44,356 nt of DNA from Deltaproteobacteria bacterium (GTDB lineage: Bacteria > Desulfobacterota > Desulfuromonadia > Desulfuromonadales > Geopsychrobacteraceae): positions 1 through 44,356 of the forward strand of contig JAJRWH010000002.1 in the NCBI GenBank assembly GCA_024276935.1, given 5' to 3'. The notes beneath the pieces were generated by a model. That model was given only the letters and a program-made list of their open reading frames with translations, searched no databases and was not told where the DNA came from. Below, one piece after another: positions 1 to 7,589 of the stretch. The stretch's first letter is position 1, and each line of letters opens with the position of its first letter. The position numbers and the translations under genes were made by a program.

Positions 1-54
1 CTTCAAAGGCCAATTGATTATTGGGTGTTGTTCGATACATTTTTGATCATCCAT
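1..54 (-). CDS. Possible 5' end of a gene running off the left edge
   Basis: Reading leftward from an ATG at position 54 the frame stays open for 18 codons to the window edge (begins M-D-D-Q-K-C-I-E-Q). A purine-rich AGGAGG lies upstream on the same strand, but about 20 nt before this ATG, which is too far for a typical ribosome site; an in-frame TTG two codons earlier is slightly closer. The divergent position relative to the HTH gene at 311 suits a gene start. Nothing about function can be said from 18 residues and the call could be chance. Confidence 0.3.
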   Translation of the reverse strand, partial: MDDQKCIEQHPIINWPLK

Positions 55-225
55 GTTCAAGGGTTTTAAGGCTAACCTCCTGCTTTTCTTGCACATATTA
101 GCATGAAAATGAACATTTAATCCAGTATTTTCAGAGGGTTACGTATTATTCAGCAAGCCCTAAGTATGTTACGTAGAAAAATGTCGTGCGATAAATATTG
201 GATAATATCGAAAATAAACCACTGT

Positions 226-254
226 TTGTCAATCTGTAGCCTTTCTGGTAGACT
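226..254 (+). promoter_or_regulatory. Candidate sigma-70 promoter for the HTH membrane protein gene
   Basis: TTGTCA (-35) and TAGACT (-10) are separated by exactly 17 nt. The predicted transcript start is near 261, giving a leader of about 50 nt before the ATG at 311. The rest of 55-310 is AT-rich and shows no convincing gene. Motif match only. Confidence 0.45.
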
Positions 255-310
255 GCGCTCTCTCATTTTGACCACAGTAATATGTTTTAATTCTCAACGG
301 GAGTTCCCGG

Positions 311-1240
311 ATGAAACCATTTACTGCGCCCTCAGTTTCAATCGACGGACAAGTCATTCGTCGGATTCGCGAAGAGGGGCGTTTAACTCAACTGTATGTT
401 GCCAAGGTTGTGGGGGTGACAACAGATACGGTCTCACGCTGGGAGAATAATCGTTACCCGACGATTCGTCGCGATAATGCTCTGCGTCTGGCAGAAGCCC
501 TTGAAGTTGAACTTGAGTTGATTCTCAAGCAGGAAGAGCCGTCCGAAGAACCGGTAAGTCAGGATACCGAAAAAAAATGGCTTTCGGGCCGCTATCTGTT
601 TGCCGGGTTATTTTTACTGCTTCTGATCGGGGTTTTTGTGGCTCTTTTGCGACAAGTTCCTGAGGCTCAGATCGTCCTGAGTGGACATCGTCATGTCCCT
701 AATTTTACTGCGCCGGGAGTCAGGGTTCCGATCCGGCTTGAGGTCGTTTCCAAACAAAAGCTCAAAGGCCTGATTGTTCGAGAAGAGTTTCCCCCCGGGT
801 GGGTTCTGGTTGAGGCGGAACCGCCTCCTGCCAGTCTGGATAATCTCAACGGAAGTGTCCGCTGGATGATTCGGAATCCACAACAACGTAAGCAGATTGT
901 CTATATTCTTCAGGCGCCGCAGAAAAGCCAGTTTGAGACGGTGATTGACCTGCATGGTGAGGTTGTTGCCAATCCAAATGGACAACGGTTTTCTATCAGT
1001 ATTCCGTCGACCGGGACACTTAAAATAGCTCCCTTGCACTGGGCCGACATGAATGGAAATTCTGTGATTGATGATCTGGAGATTCTTGATGTTTCAGACA
1101 TGGTCGATGAAGCGGAGCAAATCCACTTTGGTTGGGATCTGATTGAAAAGATGTGGGATGCCGGAGCCTATCGTTACGATCAAAAAAAACATCAGTTTTT
1201 TCCGGTCAAACCCAGTCCGGCAGCAGTGACAAATCAATGA
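311..1240 (+). CDS. Membrane-anchored XRE-family HTH protein with extracytoplasmic domain and EF-hand-like loop
   Basis: Protein of 309 aa. Residues about 14-70 form an XRE/Cro-type helix-turn-helix (signature around T-T-D-T-V-S-R-W-E-N-N-R-Y-P). An acidic linker is followed by one hydrophobic segment at about 95-113. The remaining ~190 residues should lie outside the cytoplasm and look beta-rich. Residues 246-257 match a 12-residue EF-hand/dockerin-type calcium loop: D246, N248, N250, D254, E257. The layout suggests a one-component transmembrane regulator that senses something in the periplasm and acts on DNA directly, but this is inference. The ATG at 311 follows a GGGAG site. The convergent gene downstream ends only 18 bp away, and no terminator is visible between them. 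I do not recognise a named family for the whole protein. Confidence 0.8.
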   Translation: MKPFTAPSVSIDGQVIRRIREEGRLTQLYVAKVVGVTTDTVSRWENNRYPTIRRDNALRLAEALEVELELILKQEEPSEEPVSQDTEKKWLSGRYLFAGLFLLLLIGVFVALLRQVPEAQIVLSGHRHVPNFTAPGVRVPIRLEVVSKQKLKGLIVREEFPPGWVLVEAEPPPASLDNLNGSVRWMIRNPQQRKQIVYILQAPQKSQFETVIDLHGEVVANPNGQRFSISIPSTGTLKIAPLHWADMNGNSVIDDLEILDVSDMVDEAEQIHFGWDLIEKMWDAGAYRYDQKKHQFFPVKPSPAAVTNQ

Positions 1241-1258
1241 TGCTCGTTTAACGGTTTT

Positions 1259-1948
1259 TCACATCCCCCCTGCCATGGTGAACATGCGCAGATGCCGAAC
1301 CAGGTTGTAGACTCCCATCATGGCCACCAGGCCGCCGGCAACCCTGAACATCCAAACCCGTTTAGTGGTACTGATCATATGAGCGGCAGTGCCGATGAAG
1401 AAGAGAGCCGGAATTGTTCCAAGCCCGAATGCCAGCATGATACCACCACCCTGAAGTACGTTGGCGCTTTGCGCAGCGGTCAGAATCATTGCGTAGAGAA
1501 AACCACAGGGCAAGAATCCGAACAGCATTCCCAGGGGCAGGGCAGAAATATAGGGAGGAAGTCGGCGCAGTGAGCGTGTTGCATTCGTCAGCCCCTTGAT
1601 TGGACCTGAAAATTCAAGCCGCATGATATTTAACCATGACAAGAGTCCCAGAGTCCCGAGACCGGCCAGGATTACCAGAACATCACTGCCCAGTAACAGA
1701 TAGCGGGTAATGCCATGCAGGGATTGTTTGTAAACCATTGCTGATCCCACCCACCCGACTGCCAGACCTATAACTGTATAGGTTATTGTCCGGCCCAGAT
1801 TATACAGCAGGTGAAAGCCGATCCCAGCCTTACGCCCGTCAGATGAAAGTCCCAGTGCTGTAACCAGCCCCCCACACATGCCGATACAATGGCCGGAACC
1901 GAACAGTGCAGTTGTAAAAGCTAAAGTGTATAGCGGATTGATGTCCAC
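1259..1948 (-). CDS. DsbD/TauE-like (sulfite exporter family) membrane protein linked to cbb3 oxidase
   Basis: Polytopic membrane protein of 229 aa with about six hydrophobic segments. It carries the paired motifs typical of the DsbD_2/SafE-like family: G-H-C-x-G-M-C-G-G near residues 19-27 and G-F-L-P-C-G in the second half. Family members beside cbb3 genes are usually linked to copper handling or thiol chemistry for oxidase assembly; that role is inferred from context here. The start is a GTG at 1948 with a GGGAGG ribosome site 6 nt upstream; an ATG at 1950 is in another frame. It is the last gene of the ccoGHIS block, 60 bp after ccoS, and is probably co-transcribed. Confidence 0.8.
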   Translation of the reverse strand: MDINPLYTLAFTTALFGSGHCIGMCGGLVTALGLSSDGRKAGIGFHLLYNLGRTITYTVIGLAVGWVGSAMVYKQSLHGITRYLLLGSDVLVILAGLGTLGLLSWLNIMRLEFSGPIKGLTNATRSLRRLPPYISALPLGMLFGFLPCGFLYAMILTAAQSANVLQGGGIMLAFGLGTIPALFFIGTAAHMISTTKRVWMFRVAGGLVAMMGVYNLVRHLRMFTMAGGM

Positions 1949-2008
1949 ATTCGTCCTCCCGGTAATTCATCATAAAATACGTGACAATCTGGATAATTGC
2001 AAACGATC

Positions 2009-2188
2009 CTATTTTTCGTCCTGCTGTTTATTTGCCAGAGGTTGTTCCTCATCATCGTCCAGCATCCGGTATTTAGCTGCCTCGATATCGTCAAATTCTC
2101 CCTTTTTTACCGCATGGATAAAGAAGAACCAGACTCCGGTGCCGATACAGAATGAAAGAAAAATCAAAAGTAGAATGCTGAATGTCAT
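2009..2188 (-). CDS. ccoS: CcoS, cbb3 oxidase maturation protein
   Basis: Small single-pass membrane protein of 59 aa. A hydrophobic N-terminus (about 1-24) is followed by K-K-G-E-F-D-D-I-E, the conserved CcoS/FixS signature. Family members are needed for cofactor insertion (heme b and CuB) into CcoN. Its ATG overlaps the ccoI stop codon (ATGA overlap), implying translational coupling with the copper pump. The C-terminal tail reads A-A-K-Y-R-M-L-D-D-D-E-E and shares nine residues with the tail of CcoQ at 6583-6723. The identification rests on the signature motif, size and position. Confidence 0.9.
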   Translation of the reverse strand: MTFSILLLIFLSFCIGTGVWFFFIHAVKKGEFDDIEAAKYRMLDDDEEQPLANKQQDEK

Positions 2189-4575
2189 GGTGGTGAAATC
2201 CTTTTAAGGCGTAAAGAATTTAACAGGACACCGATGGAGCTGAGAGCCATGGCGGCGGCACCATAGACTGGCAGTAATTTGCCACTTGCCGCCAAAGGGA
2301 TTGCGATCAGGTTGTAACTGAACGCCCAGAACAGATTCTGATGAATAATCGCCAGATTTTTACGTGCCAGTTTCAGGGCCCAGGGTAGCAGTTGCAGGTT
2401 GGGACGGGTCAGCAGAAGCTGGGCTTGCTCCATCGCTATGTCACTGCTACCAACAAGTGAGCAGCTGACATTCGCTGCGGCCAGGGCGGGTGCATCGTTA
2501 ATTCCATCGCCTGTCATCAGCACCTGGTGACCCTGCTGACGGAGTTGTTCTATTTCAGTTGTCTTTTCTGCTGGTGTCAAGGGTGCCAGACAGCGATCCA
2601 TGTGAAGTTTTTCGGCGATGATTTGGGCACATTTCAGATGGTCTCCCGAGAGGAGCAGACAGGAATAACCGGCTTGTTTCAGTTGGTAGAGAACTGTTTT
2701 GGCTTCTGGCCGTTCGTCATCTTGAAGGTTGATGGTTCCAAGGTAGCTGTGGTTGTGTGCAAAATGAACCTGACTGATGCCCTCGGTTTCATCCGGTAAA
2801 GGGAAATTGATGCCCTGTTCCCGAAGAAATTCGGTACTGCCACCGATTAAACCCTCCTGCGTGGCAATCAACCCTTTGCCCGGGATCTGTTGTATATCAG
2901 TCATTTGCCGGATGGTGAGCTGGTTGCGTTTGGCTTCTTCAATAATGCCATGAGCAAAGGGGTGTCTGCTGCCTGCTTCAAGGTTTGCCGCGACCTGAAG
3001 CAGCTCTGTTTCAGATCCTTTGGCCAAAATACACACCACTTTGGGACGACCTTCAGTCAAGGTGCCTGTTTTGTCAAATGCCAAGGTGTCGAGACGAGCT
3101 GCTGCCTCCAGAGTGTCACCACCACGGAATAAGACCCCTTCTTCCGCTGCACGCCCACTGGCGACCATAACAGCGGTTGGAGTCGCCAGCCCCAGAGCAC
3201 AGGGACAGGCGACGACCAGTACCGTAATCGCGTGCAGCAGGGCATTTTGATCCATCCCCCAGCCAATAAATGTCAGAAGAGCAATGAGCAGGACCGTGGG
3301 GATAAAAATAGCGGAGATCCGGTCTGCCAGTGTCTGAATCGGGGCTTTGCGTGCCTGGGCCTGTTCAACCATTCGGCCAATCCGGGAAATAAAGGAATCA
3401 GTCGCCTTTGCCGTAACTTTAATGGTCAGGGAACCGTTGATATTCTGGGTCCCCGCTTTGACTGAATCTCCTTTTTGCCGCAAAGTGGGGACAGATTCTC
3501 CTGTGACGGCTGCTTCATTTACTTCGGAAGTGCCTTCTGTTACCTGACCATCAATTGGAAAACGATCACCCGGTGCAACCTGGATCAGGTCACCTGGTTC
3601 AAGCAGACGGCTGTCAACTTGTTGCCACTGACCGTCGGTTAAACGGTTAGCCAGTGAGGGTGCCAGTTGCAGCAAACGGTCAAGCCCTGCCGAGGCCCGA
3701 TGGCGGGCGCCCGTTTCGAAAAGTCGTCCGGCCAATATTAATGTAATGATCATTGCCGAGGTGTCGAAATAGACTTCACGGCCACTGGCCAGAGCAAAAA
3801 GACTGTATGTGTAAGCCGTCAGTGAACCCATGGCAATCAGCAGATCCATATTGGGAGAAAAATTGCGGATGGCGTACCAGGCACCGCGCAAAAAAGGGAA
3901 CCCTGAATAAAAGACAACCGGTGTTGTGACCAGGGCTGCCAGAATCTGCAGCAGTTGTCGTGTTTGCTCATCAATCCCCTTGAAATATCCGGCATAAAGA
4001 GCGATGGAAAATCCCATCAATTGCATTGACAGAAAGACGGCTGTGCCAAAACGCAACAGTAAACTCTGGCGTTCGCGATCAAGGGAATTACGTAATTCAT
4101 CCTGAGAGTAAGGTCGAGGGAGATAGCCCAGTCGTGCCAGTTGCTGGCAGAGCTGTACCGCATCAGTCTGCTGAGGGTCGAAGTGCAACAACAGGCGATG
4201 AGTGGCAAAATTGACTCGGGCAGCATGAACGCCGGGGGCCTGCAACATGATTCTTTCAATCAGCCAAATACAACTGGCACAGCGAATCCCGTCAATGATC
4301 AGGTTTATTTCGGCCCCGTTTTTGTTGTCGATCACAAAAGACTGTAAATAATCGCGATCGAACTGGCGGGCAAAAGCTTCTTTCAGTGCTCCTTGCTCAG
4401 TACCCTGTCGCTGATAATAGCCATCAAGCCCTGCACCCCGAATGATAAGCCAGGCCATTCGGCAACCATGACAACAAAAAACGTATTCGTTCTCATCAGA
4501 TATTTCTGTGACCAGATCTGATGCTGGAATTGGCAGTCCGCAGTGAACACAGATTTGCTGAGTCGATACGCTCAT
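2185..4575 (-). CDS. ccoI: CcoI/FixI, copper-transporting P1B-type ATPase
   Basis: Heavy-metal P-type ATPase of 796 aa, at full family length. In order: an N-terminal cysteine-rich segment with C-C-H-G-C at 34-38 (and earlier C-V-H-C), an HMA-type metal-binding domain with C-A-S-C at 99-102, membrane helices, the actuator T-G-E-S at about 358, the ion-binding C-P-C at 457-459, the phosphorylation motif with D501-K-T-G-T, the H538-P539 pair and G-D-G-I-N-D at 689-694. FixI/CcoI proteins export copper for assembly of the CcoN heme-copper centre. It sits 1 bp after ccoH and overlaps ccoS by 4 bp, the classical ccoGHIS order. No key residue is missing. Confidence 0.96.
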   Translation of the reverse strand: MSVSTQQICVHCGLPIPASDLVTEISDENEYVFCCHGCRMAWLIIRGAGLDGYYQRQGTEQGALKEAFARQFDRDYLQSFVIDNKNGAEINLIIDGIRCASCIWLIERIMLQAPGVHAARVNFATHRLLLHFDPQQTDAVQLCQQLARLGYLPRPYSQDELRNSLDRERQSLLLRFGTAVFLSMQLMGFSIALYAGYFKGIDEQTRQLLQILAALVTTPVVFYSGFPFLRGAWYAIRNFSPNMDLLIAMGSLTAYTYSLFALASGREVYFDTSAMIITLILAGRLFETGARHRASAGLDRLLQLAPSLANRLTDGQWQQVDSRLLEPGDLIQVAPGDRFPIDGQVTEGTSEVNEAAVTGESVPTLRQKGDSVKAGTQNINGSLTIKVTAKATDSFISRIGRMVEQAQARKAPIQTLADRISAIFIPTVLLIALLTFIGWGMDQNALLHAITVLVVACPCALGLATPTAVMVASGRAAEEGVLFRGGDTLEAAARLDTLAFDKTGTLTEGRPKVVCILAKGSETELLQVAANLEAGSRHPFAHGIIEEAKRNQLTIRQMTDIQQIPGKGLIATQEGLIGGSTEFLREQGINFPLPDETEGISQVHFAHNHSYLGTINLQDDERPEAKTVLYQLKQAGYSCLLLSGDHLKCAQIIAEKLHMDRCLAPLTPAEKTTEIEQLRQQGHQVLMTGDGINDAPALAAANVSCSLVGSSDIAMEQAQLLLTRPNLQLLPWALKLARKNLAIIHQNLFWAFSYNLIAIPLAASGKLLPVYGAAAMALSSIGVLLNSLRLKRISPP

Positions 4576-4576
4576 C

Positions 4577-5035
4577 TCAGGGATTCAGAAGCAGTTGGCG
4601 AGTAAGAAGGATGCCCTGCAATTCGAATTCAATGCGTGCCTGTACGCTGCTCTTGCTCGTGCCGGGAAGTTTGACTTGATAGCGCCCTGGTCGGATTTCT
4701 GTTGTAGGTAGATGAAGAACGGCCTGTTGCTCACCAGGGTAAAGGGTCAGCACGCCATTGGCCCCGGCAATTGGTTGTTGCTGGCTGTCAAATAATCTGA
4801 ATTTCAGGATTTTTTTCTCTATGGTTGTTTCCAGTTGCCAACCACGACTTGCTGCCGCCTGGATTTCGATTTGGGTGTTATTGTATTTAAGCCCTTTGCT
4901 GTAATAGGCCGGATCAGAAATTTGGCTACCGCGGGTTGAGGCCTGATGTGCCGACCAGACAGAAAAAAGAACAAAAGAGCCAAGCAGTAACAGGATCAGA
5001 AAAACGTAAAAATTATAACTTTTACTTTTGGTCAT
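4577..5035 (-). CDS. ccoH: CcoH/FixH, cbb3 oxidase assembly protein
   Basis: Protein of 152 aa with one N-terminal membrane segment (about 10-28) followed by a periplasmic FixH-type domain; the motif Y-Y-x-K-G-L-K-Y-N is typical of FixH (residues about 44-52). CcoH proteins associate with CcoP/CcoN during assembly, although here CcoP is only an anchor. The ATG at 5035 lies inside the 3' end of ccoG (14-bp overlap), and the stop lies 1 bp before ccoI, so the three genes form a tightly packed translational unit. Confidence 0.88.
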   Translation of the reverse strand: MTKSKSYNFYVFLILLLLGSFVLFSVWSAHQASTRGSQISDPAYYSKGLKYNNTQIEIQAAASRGWQLETTIEKKILKFRLFDSQQQPIAGANGVLTLYPGEQQAVLHLPTTEIRPGRYQVKLPGTSKSSVQARIEFELQGILLTRQLLLNP

Positions 5036-6281
5036 ATTTCCTGCTTTGACTTGAAGTAATCAATGCCGTGGCCTCTGCCTGTTTCTGCTCTTTTTGATCC
5101 AGCAGAATAAAAACAATTTGTTTAATTTGTTCGCTGGATGAGCTTAGCAGAACAAAGTCGATTTCCAGATTTTGTCCTGCCTGAACAGTAATATCGTCGG
5201 TAGGGCCCTTAAGCGTCAAGGGACGGTGATCACTTTGTTGCCAGGCCTGCAGATGATACGTGCGGGTGCCGGTTGTCCGGTTTTTGATCCAGGCGTTGAA
5301 AAAACTGACCTGGTCGCCGTTGGTCAACTGACGGCTGGCGACCTGGTGTGACAGGGCAACCTTTAAGGTGGCATCGGAGCGGGATTGAGCAGAAACAATC
5401 AGCAATCCGAGCAGGCCAATGAATCCTGCCAGTAAAACCAGAGTCCGAGGGTTTAGAAGCGAACGCAATCCCTGACCATTGGTACCAAATGAGTAGCGAA
5501 TCAACCCTGGTTGTTCCAGGCGAGTCATAACTTTGCGGCAGGCGTCAAGACAGCACCCACAGTTGATACACTCAATATGATAACCCTTACGTATATCTAT
5601 CTCCATCGGACAGGCCCGAACGCAGGCACCGCATTCGATACAGCGTGGTGCTTCTGATTCAGGGCGATGGAGGATAAGTGTTCCCTTGTCGACCAGAACC
5701 GATTGAAATCGGCCATAGGGGCAAAACTCGCGGCAAAAAAGACGTCTTAAAAATGCAAGGTCGAGATAGACGACACTTCCTGTGATCACCAGGGTACCAA
5801 GTGCGACAGAGTGGAGTTGGCCAGCCAGAAGTTGTTTGAAATAAAGTTGTGGTTCAATGAAGTACCACAGCAGATTACTTCCTACCAGCAGGGCCAGAAG
5901 AATAAGAAAAATATGAAACAGGATCTTACGCCAGATGGCTCCGTGCAGGTGGTCATTGTGGACCTTCAGCTTCAACTTGCGGGCTGTCCACTCGGTTAAA
6001 TCACTGAGGGTCGTTTGTGGACAGGTCCATCCACACCAGACACGACCGGAGATTAAGGTCACCAACAAGAAGAACAGAACGAAAGAGAGTGAAAAGAAGA
6101 GCAGTAAATACAACTCTTCAATTCTCAAGGTCGTACCAAAAAGCTGCAGGCTCAGATGTGGGATGTCAACACGTAGCAGACTTTGGTTGTTGATTCTACC
6201 CCAGGGAATCAGCAGAATCAGCAGACTGAGTGTCCATTGAAAAATGCGTCTCCAGGGGCCGAGTAAACGATTTCGTGTCAT
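5022..6281 (-). CDS. ccoG: CcoG/FixG, polyferredoxin-like cbb3 oxidase assembly factor
   Basis: Protein of 419 aa from the ATG at 6281. It has several membrane helices, the FixG signature G-R-V-W-C-G-W-T-C-P-Q-T, a further F-C-R-E-F-C-P-Y-G motif, and two ferredoxin-type 4Fe-4S motifs (Cys 214/217/220/224 and 238/241/244/248). The C-terminal ~120 residues form an extracytoplasmic Ig-like domain, as in other FixG/RdxA proteins. CcoG proteins are linked to copper reduction for cbb3 biogenesis. The frame is open upstream to 6410, but that would run over the terminator at 6303-6326 and into the CcoP anchor gene. The ATG at 6281 starts at the first recognisable FixG sequence and has GAGGA about 11 nt upstream. 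The start is somewhat uncertain. Confidence 0.93.
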   Translation of the reverse strand: MTRNRLLGPWRRIFQWTLSLLILLIPWGRINNQSLLRVDIPHLSLQLFGTTLRIEELYLLLFFSLSFVLFFLLVTLISGRVWCGWTCPQTTLSDLTEWTARKLKLKVHNDHLHGAIWRKILFHIFLILLALLVGSNLLWYFIEPQLYFKQLLAGQLHSVALGTLVITGSVVYLDLAFLRRLFCREFCPYGRFQSVLVDKGTLILHRPESEAPRCIECGACVRACPMEIDIRKGYHIECINCGCCLDACRKVMTRLEQPGLIRYSFGTNGQGLRSLLNPRTLVLLAGFIGLLGLLIVSAQSRSDATLKVALSHQVASRQLTNGDQVSFFNAWIKNRTTGTRTYHLQAWQQSDHRPLTLKGPTDDITVQAGQNLEIDFVLLSSSSEQIKQIVFILLDQKEQKQAEATALITSSQSRKYDQK

Positions 6282-6302
6282 CGAAAGGAAATCCTCAGCC
6301 AG

Positions 6303-6326
6303 AAAAAGGGGAAGCAATGCTTCCCC
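6303..6326 (-). terminator. Intrinsic terminator or attenuator between cbb3 structural and assembly genes
   Basis: On the minus strand a perfect inverted repeat with arms GGGGAAG and CTTCCCC (6308-6326) is followed at once by five T residues. It lies 14 bp after the CcoP anchor stop and 20 bp before the ccoG start. I see no separate promoter between it and ccoG, so ccoGHIS would depend on read-through. Confidence 0.75.
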
Positions 6327-6339
6327 GTATGTTACTGCG

Positions 6340-6552
6340 TTACTGGTTGCTGCTTTGCTGTTGGTGGATTTCCATCTTTTGTTCGAATTCCTGCTGTGAG
6401 CTCCAGCCACTCAGCAGATAGTAAGCCATGAAGATAATCCCCCAAATGATCAGGCCGTAGAATAGAATATTGAAATAAACCGGTGGAGCCTGATTGCGAT
6501 CTTCAACAATTCCGTCGGCATGTTCTTCAATATGTGGTTCAGAATTTTTCAT
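6340..6552 (-). CDS. ccoP: CcoP N-terminal membrane anchor only (no cytochrome domain)
   Basis: Protein of 70 aa. It matches the N-terminal domain of CcoP/FixP: H-A-D-G-I-V-E-D-R-N-Q-A-P-P, then one membrane helix (about 29-48), then a short polar tail. Normal CcoP continues for another ~220 residues with two heme-c motifs; here the frame ends at TAA and there is no CxxCH. One CcoP-like cytochrome domain instead appears fused to the C-terminus of CcoO. The ATG at 6552 has an AAGGA site 8 nt upstream; an in-frame ATG at 6561 overlaps that site and is less likely. The gene follows ccoQ by 30 bp and closes the structural part of the operon. Confidence 0.82.
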   Translation of the reverse strand: MKNSEPHIEEHADGIVEDRNQAPPVYFNILFYGLIIWGIIFMAYYLLSGWSSQQEFEQKMEIHQQQSSNQ

Positions 6553-6582
6553 AAGAGTCATCCTTTATATTGTTCAACCGGA

Positions 6583-6723
6583 CTAGTCATCATCCAGCAT
6601 GCGGTATTTGGCCTCTTCGTTGCGATCACGATTCTTGCGACTGTAAGTTTTGATAACAATCCACGCAAAAATCACAAAAAGACCAAAGGTTACTCCAAGA
6701 TAGAGAATCGATCCCAGGTCCAT
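6583..6723 (-). CDS. ccoQ: CcoQ, small cbb3 oxidase subunit
   Basis: Protein of 46 aa: a short N-terminus, one membrane helix (about 5-25), then a charged tail. Size, topology and position between ccoO and ccoP match CcoQ/FixQ, which stabilises the complex. Its ATG overlaps the ccoO stop by 1 nt (TGATG). The last residues, A-K-Y-R-M-L-D-D-D, are identical to part of the CcoS tail at 2009-2188, although the two genes are otherwise dissimilar and use different codons. CcoQ sequences diverge widely, so the name rests mainly on context. Confidence 0.85.
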   Translation of the reverse strand: MDLGSILYLGVTFGLFVIFAWIVIKTYSRKNRDRNEEAKYRMLDDD

Positions 6724-7586
6724 CAGTCGTCGTCTTTCTCTTTGAGGTAGTTGACCAGCTGCCAGACTTTTTCTGATCCCAGGCTGCCAAATGCCGGCAT
6801 CCCGCCATCAGAAATGCCGTTGTGAATGATTTCATACAGATCAGCATCATCCATATCGATATCGGTCAATTCTGGACCGATTTCCCCCTGACGATCTTCG
6901 CCATGGCAGGGAGCACAACTGTTTTCATACAGATGTTCACCAGCCTCGATGGCGTCCTTGTTGCCAATAAACGGGTTTTTCAGATCACCAACGATGGTTG
7001 TTTGAGCTGCCTTGCGCCAGGGAATATCATTTCCCAGTTTTTGCAAGTATGCGACGATTGCGTCCATCTCGTTTTTGGTGGCCAAATCAGCGATCTGTTT
7101 TTCGGTATAGGGGAAATCGAGCACTTTCATTTTGCGCCGGGCCAGATCTGGATCGAGAGGATTTTTACTGAGCCAGCCGTAATCGGGCATATTCGAGCCG
7201 GGAATCATCGTGCGCGGCGATGCCATATGCTTGTAGTGCCAGGCATCAGGATATTTGCCGCCCAAACGAGCCAGGTCGGGTCCGGTACGTTTTGAGCCCC
7301 ACAGAAATGGCCGGTCGTAAACAAATTCGCCTGACTTGGAATATTCACCATAACGCAGAACTTCACTGACCAGTGGCCGTACGGTCTGCGTATGGCAGTT
7401 GTTGCATCCTTCACGGATATAGACATCACGACCCTCTTGCTGAAGAGGGGTATAGGGTTTGACACTTTCAATCCGGTCCGCTTCGGTATTGACCGATAAA
7501 AATGGAACAATCATCGTGATTGTCGTCCCGGTCATGATAGCTGCTGTTGCCAGAATCAAAAAGAGAATAGGTCTTTTTTCCCACAT
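6723..7586 (-). CDS. ccoO: CcoO fused to a C-terminal CcoP-like cytochrome c domain
   Basis: Protein of 287 aa; usual CcoO is about 200-240 aa. It has an N-terminal membrane anchor (about 8-30), then the CcoO domain with heme motif C61-N-N-C64-H65 and M133 in G-S-N-M-P as the likely axial ligand. From about residue 208 a second class I cytochrome c follows, with C224-A-P-C227-H228-G and M263 in G-G-M-P. The second domain resembles the cytochrome part of CcoP, but with one heme instead of two. The oxidase would thus carry two c-hemes on one polypeptide and rely on a separate 70-aa CcoP anchor. The ATG at 7586 has an AGGGAGG site; ccoN ends 3 bp upstream and ccoQ starts inside the stop codon. 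Confidence 0.93.
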   Translation of the reverse strand: MWEKRPILFLILATAAIMTGTTITMIVPFLSVNTEADRIESVKPYTPLQQEGRDVYIREGCNNCHTQTVRPLVSEVLRYGEYSKSGEFVYDRPFLWGSKRTGPDLARLGGKYPDAWHYKHMASPRTMIPGSNMPDYGWLSKNPLDPDLARRKMKVLDFPYTEKQIADLATKNEMDAIVAYLQKLGNDIPWRKAAQTTIVGDLKNPFIGNKDAIEAGEHLYENSCAPCHGEDRQGEIGPELTDIDMDDADLYEIIHNGISDGGMPAFGSLGSEKVWQLVNYLKEKDDD

Positions 7587-7589
7587 GGA

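Noticed and set aside
166-450. 94-codon frame overlapping the start of the HTH gene
   Set aside because: It overlaps a convincing HTH domain in another frame, spans the predicted promoter and has no recognisable features.
3057-4347. Several frames of 60-90 codons inside ccoI and other genes on either strand
   Set aside because: They lie wholly within well-conserved genes, show no family resemblance and have no ribosome sites.
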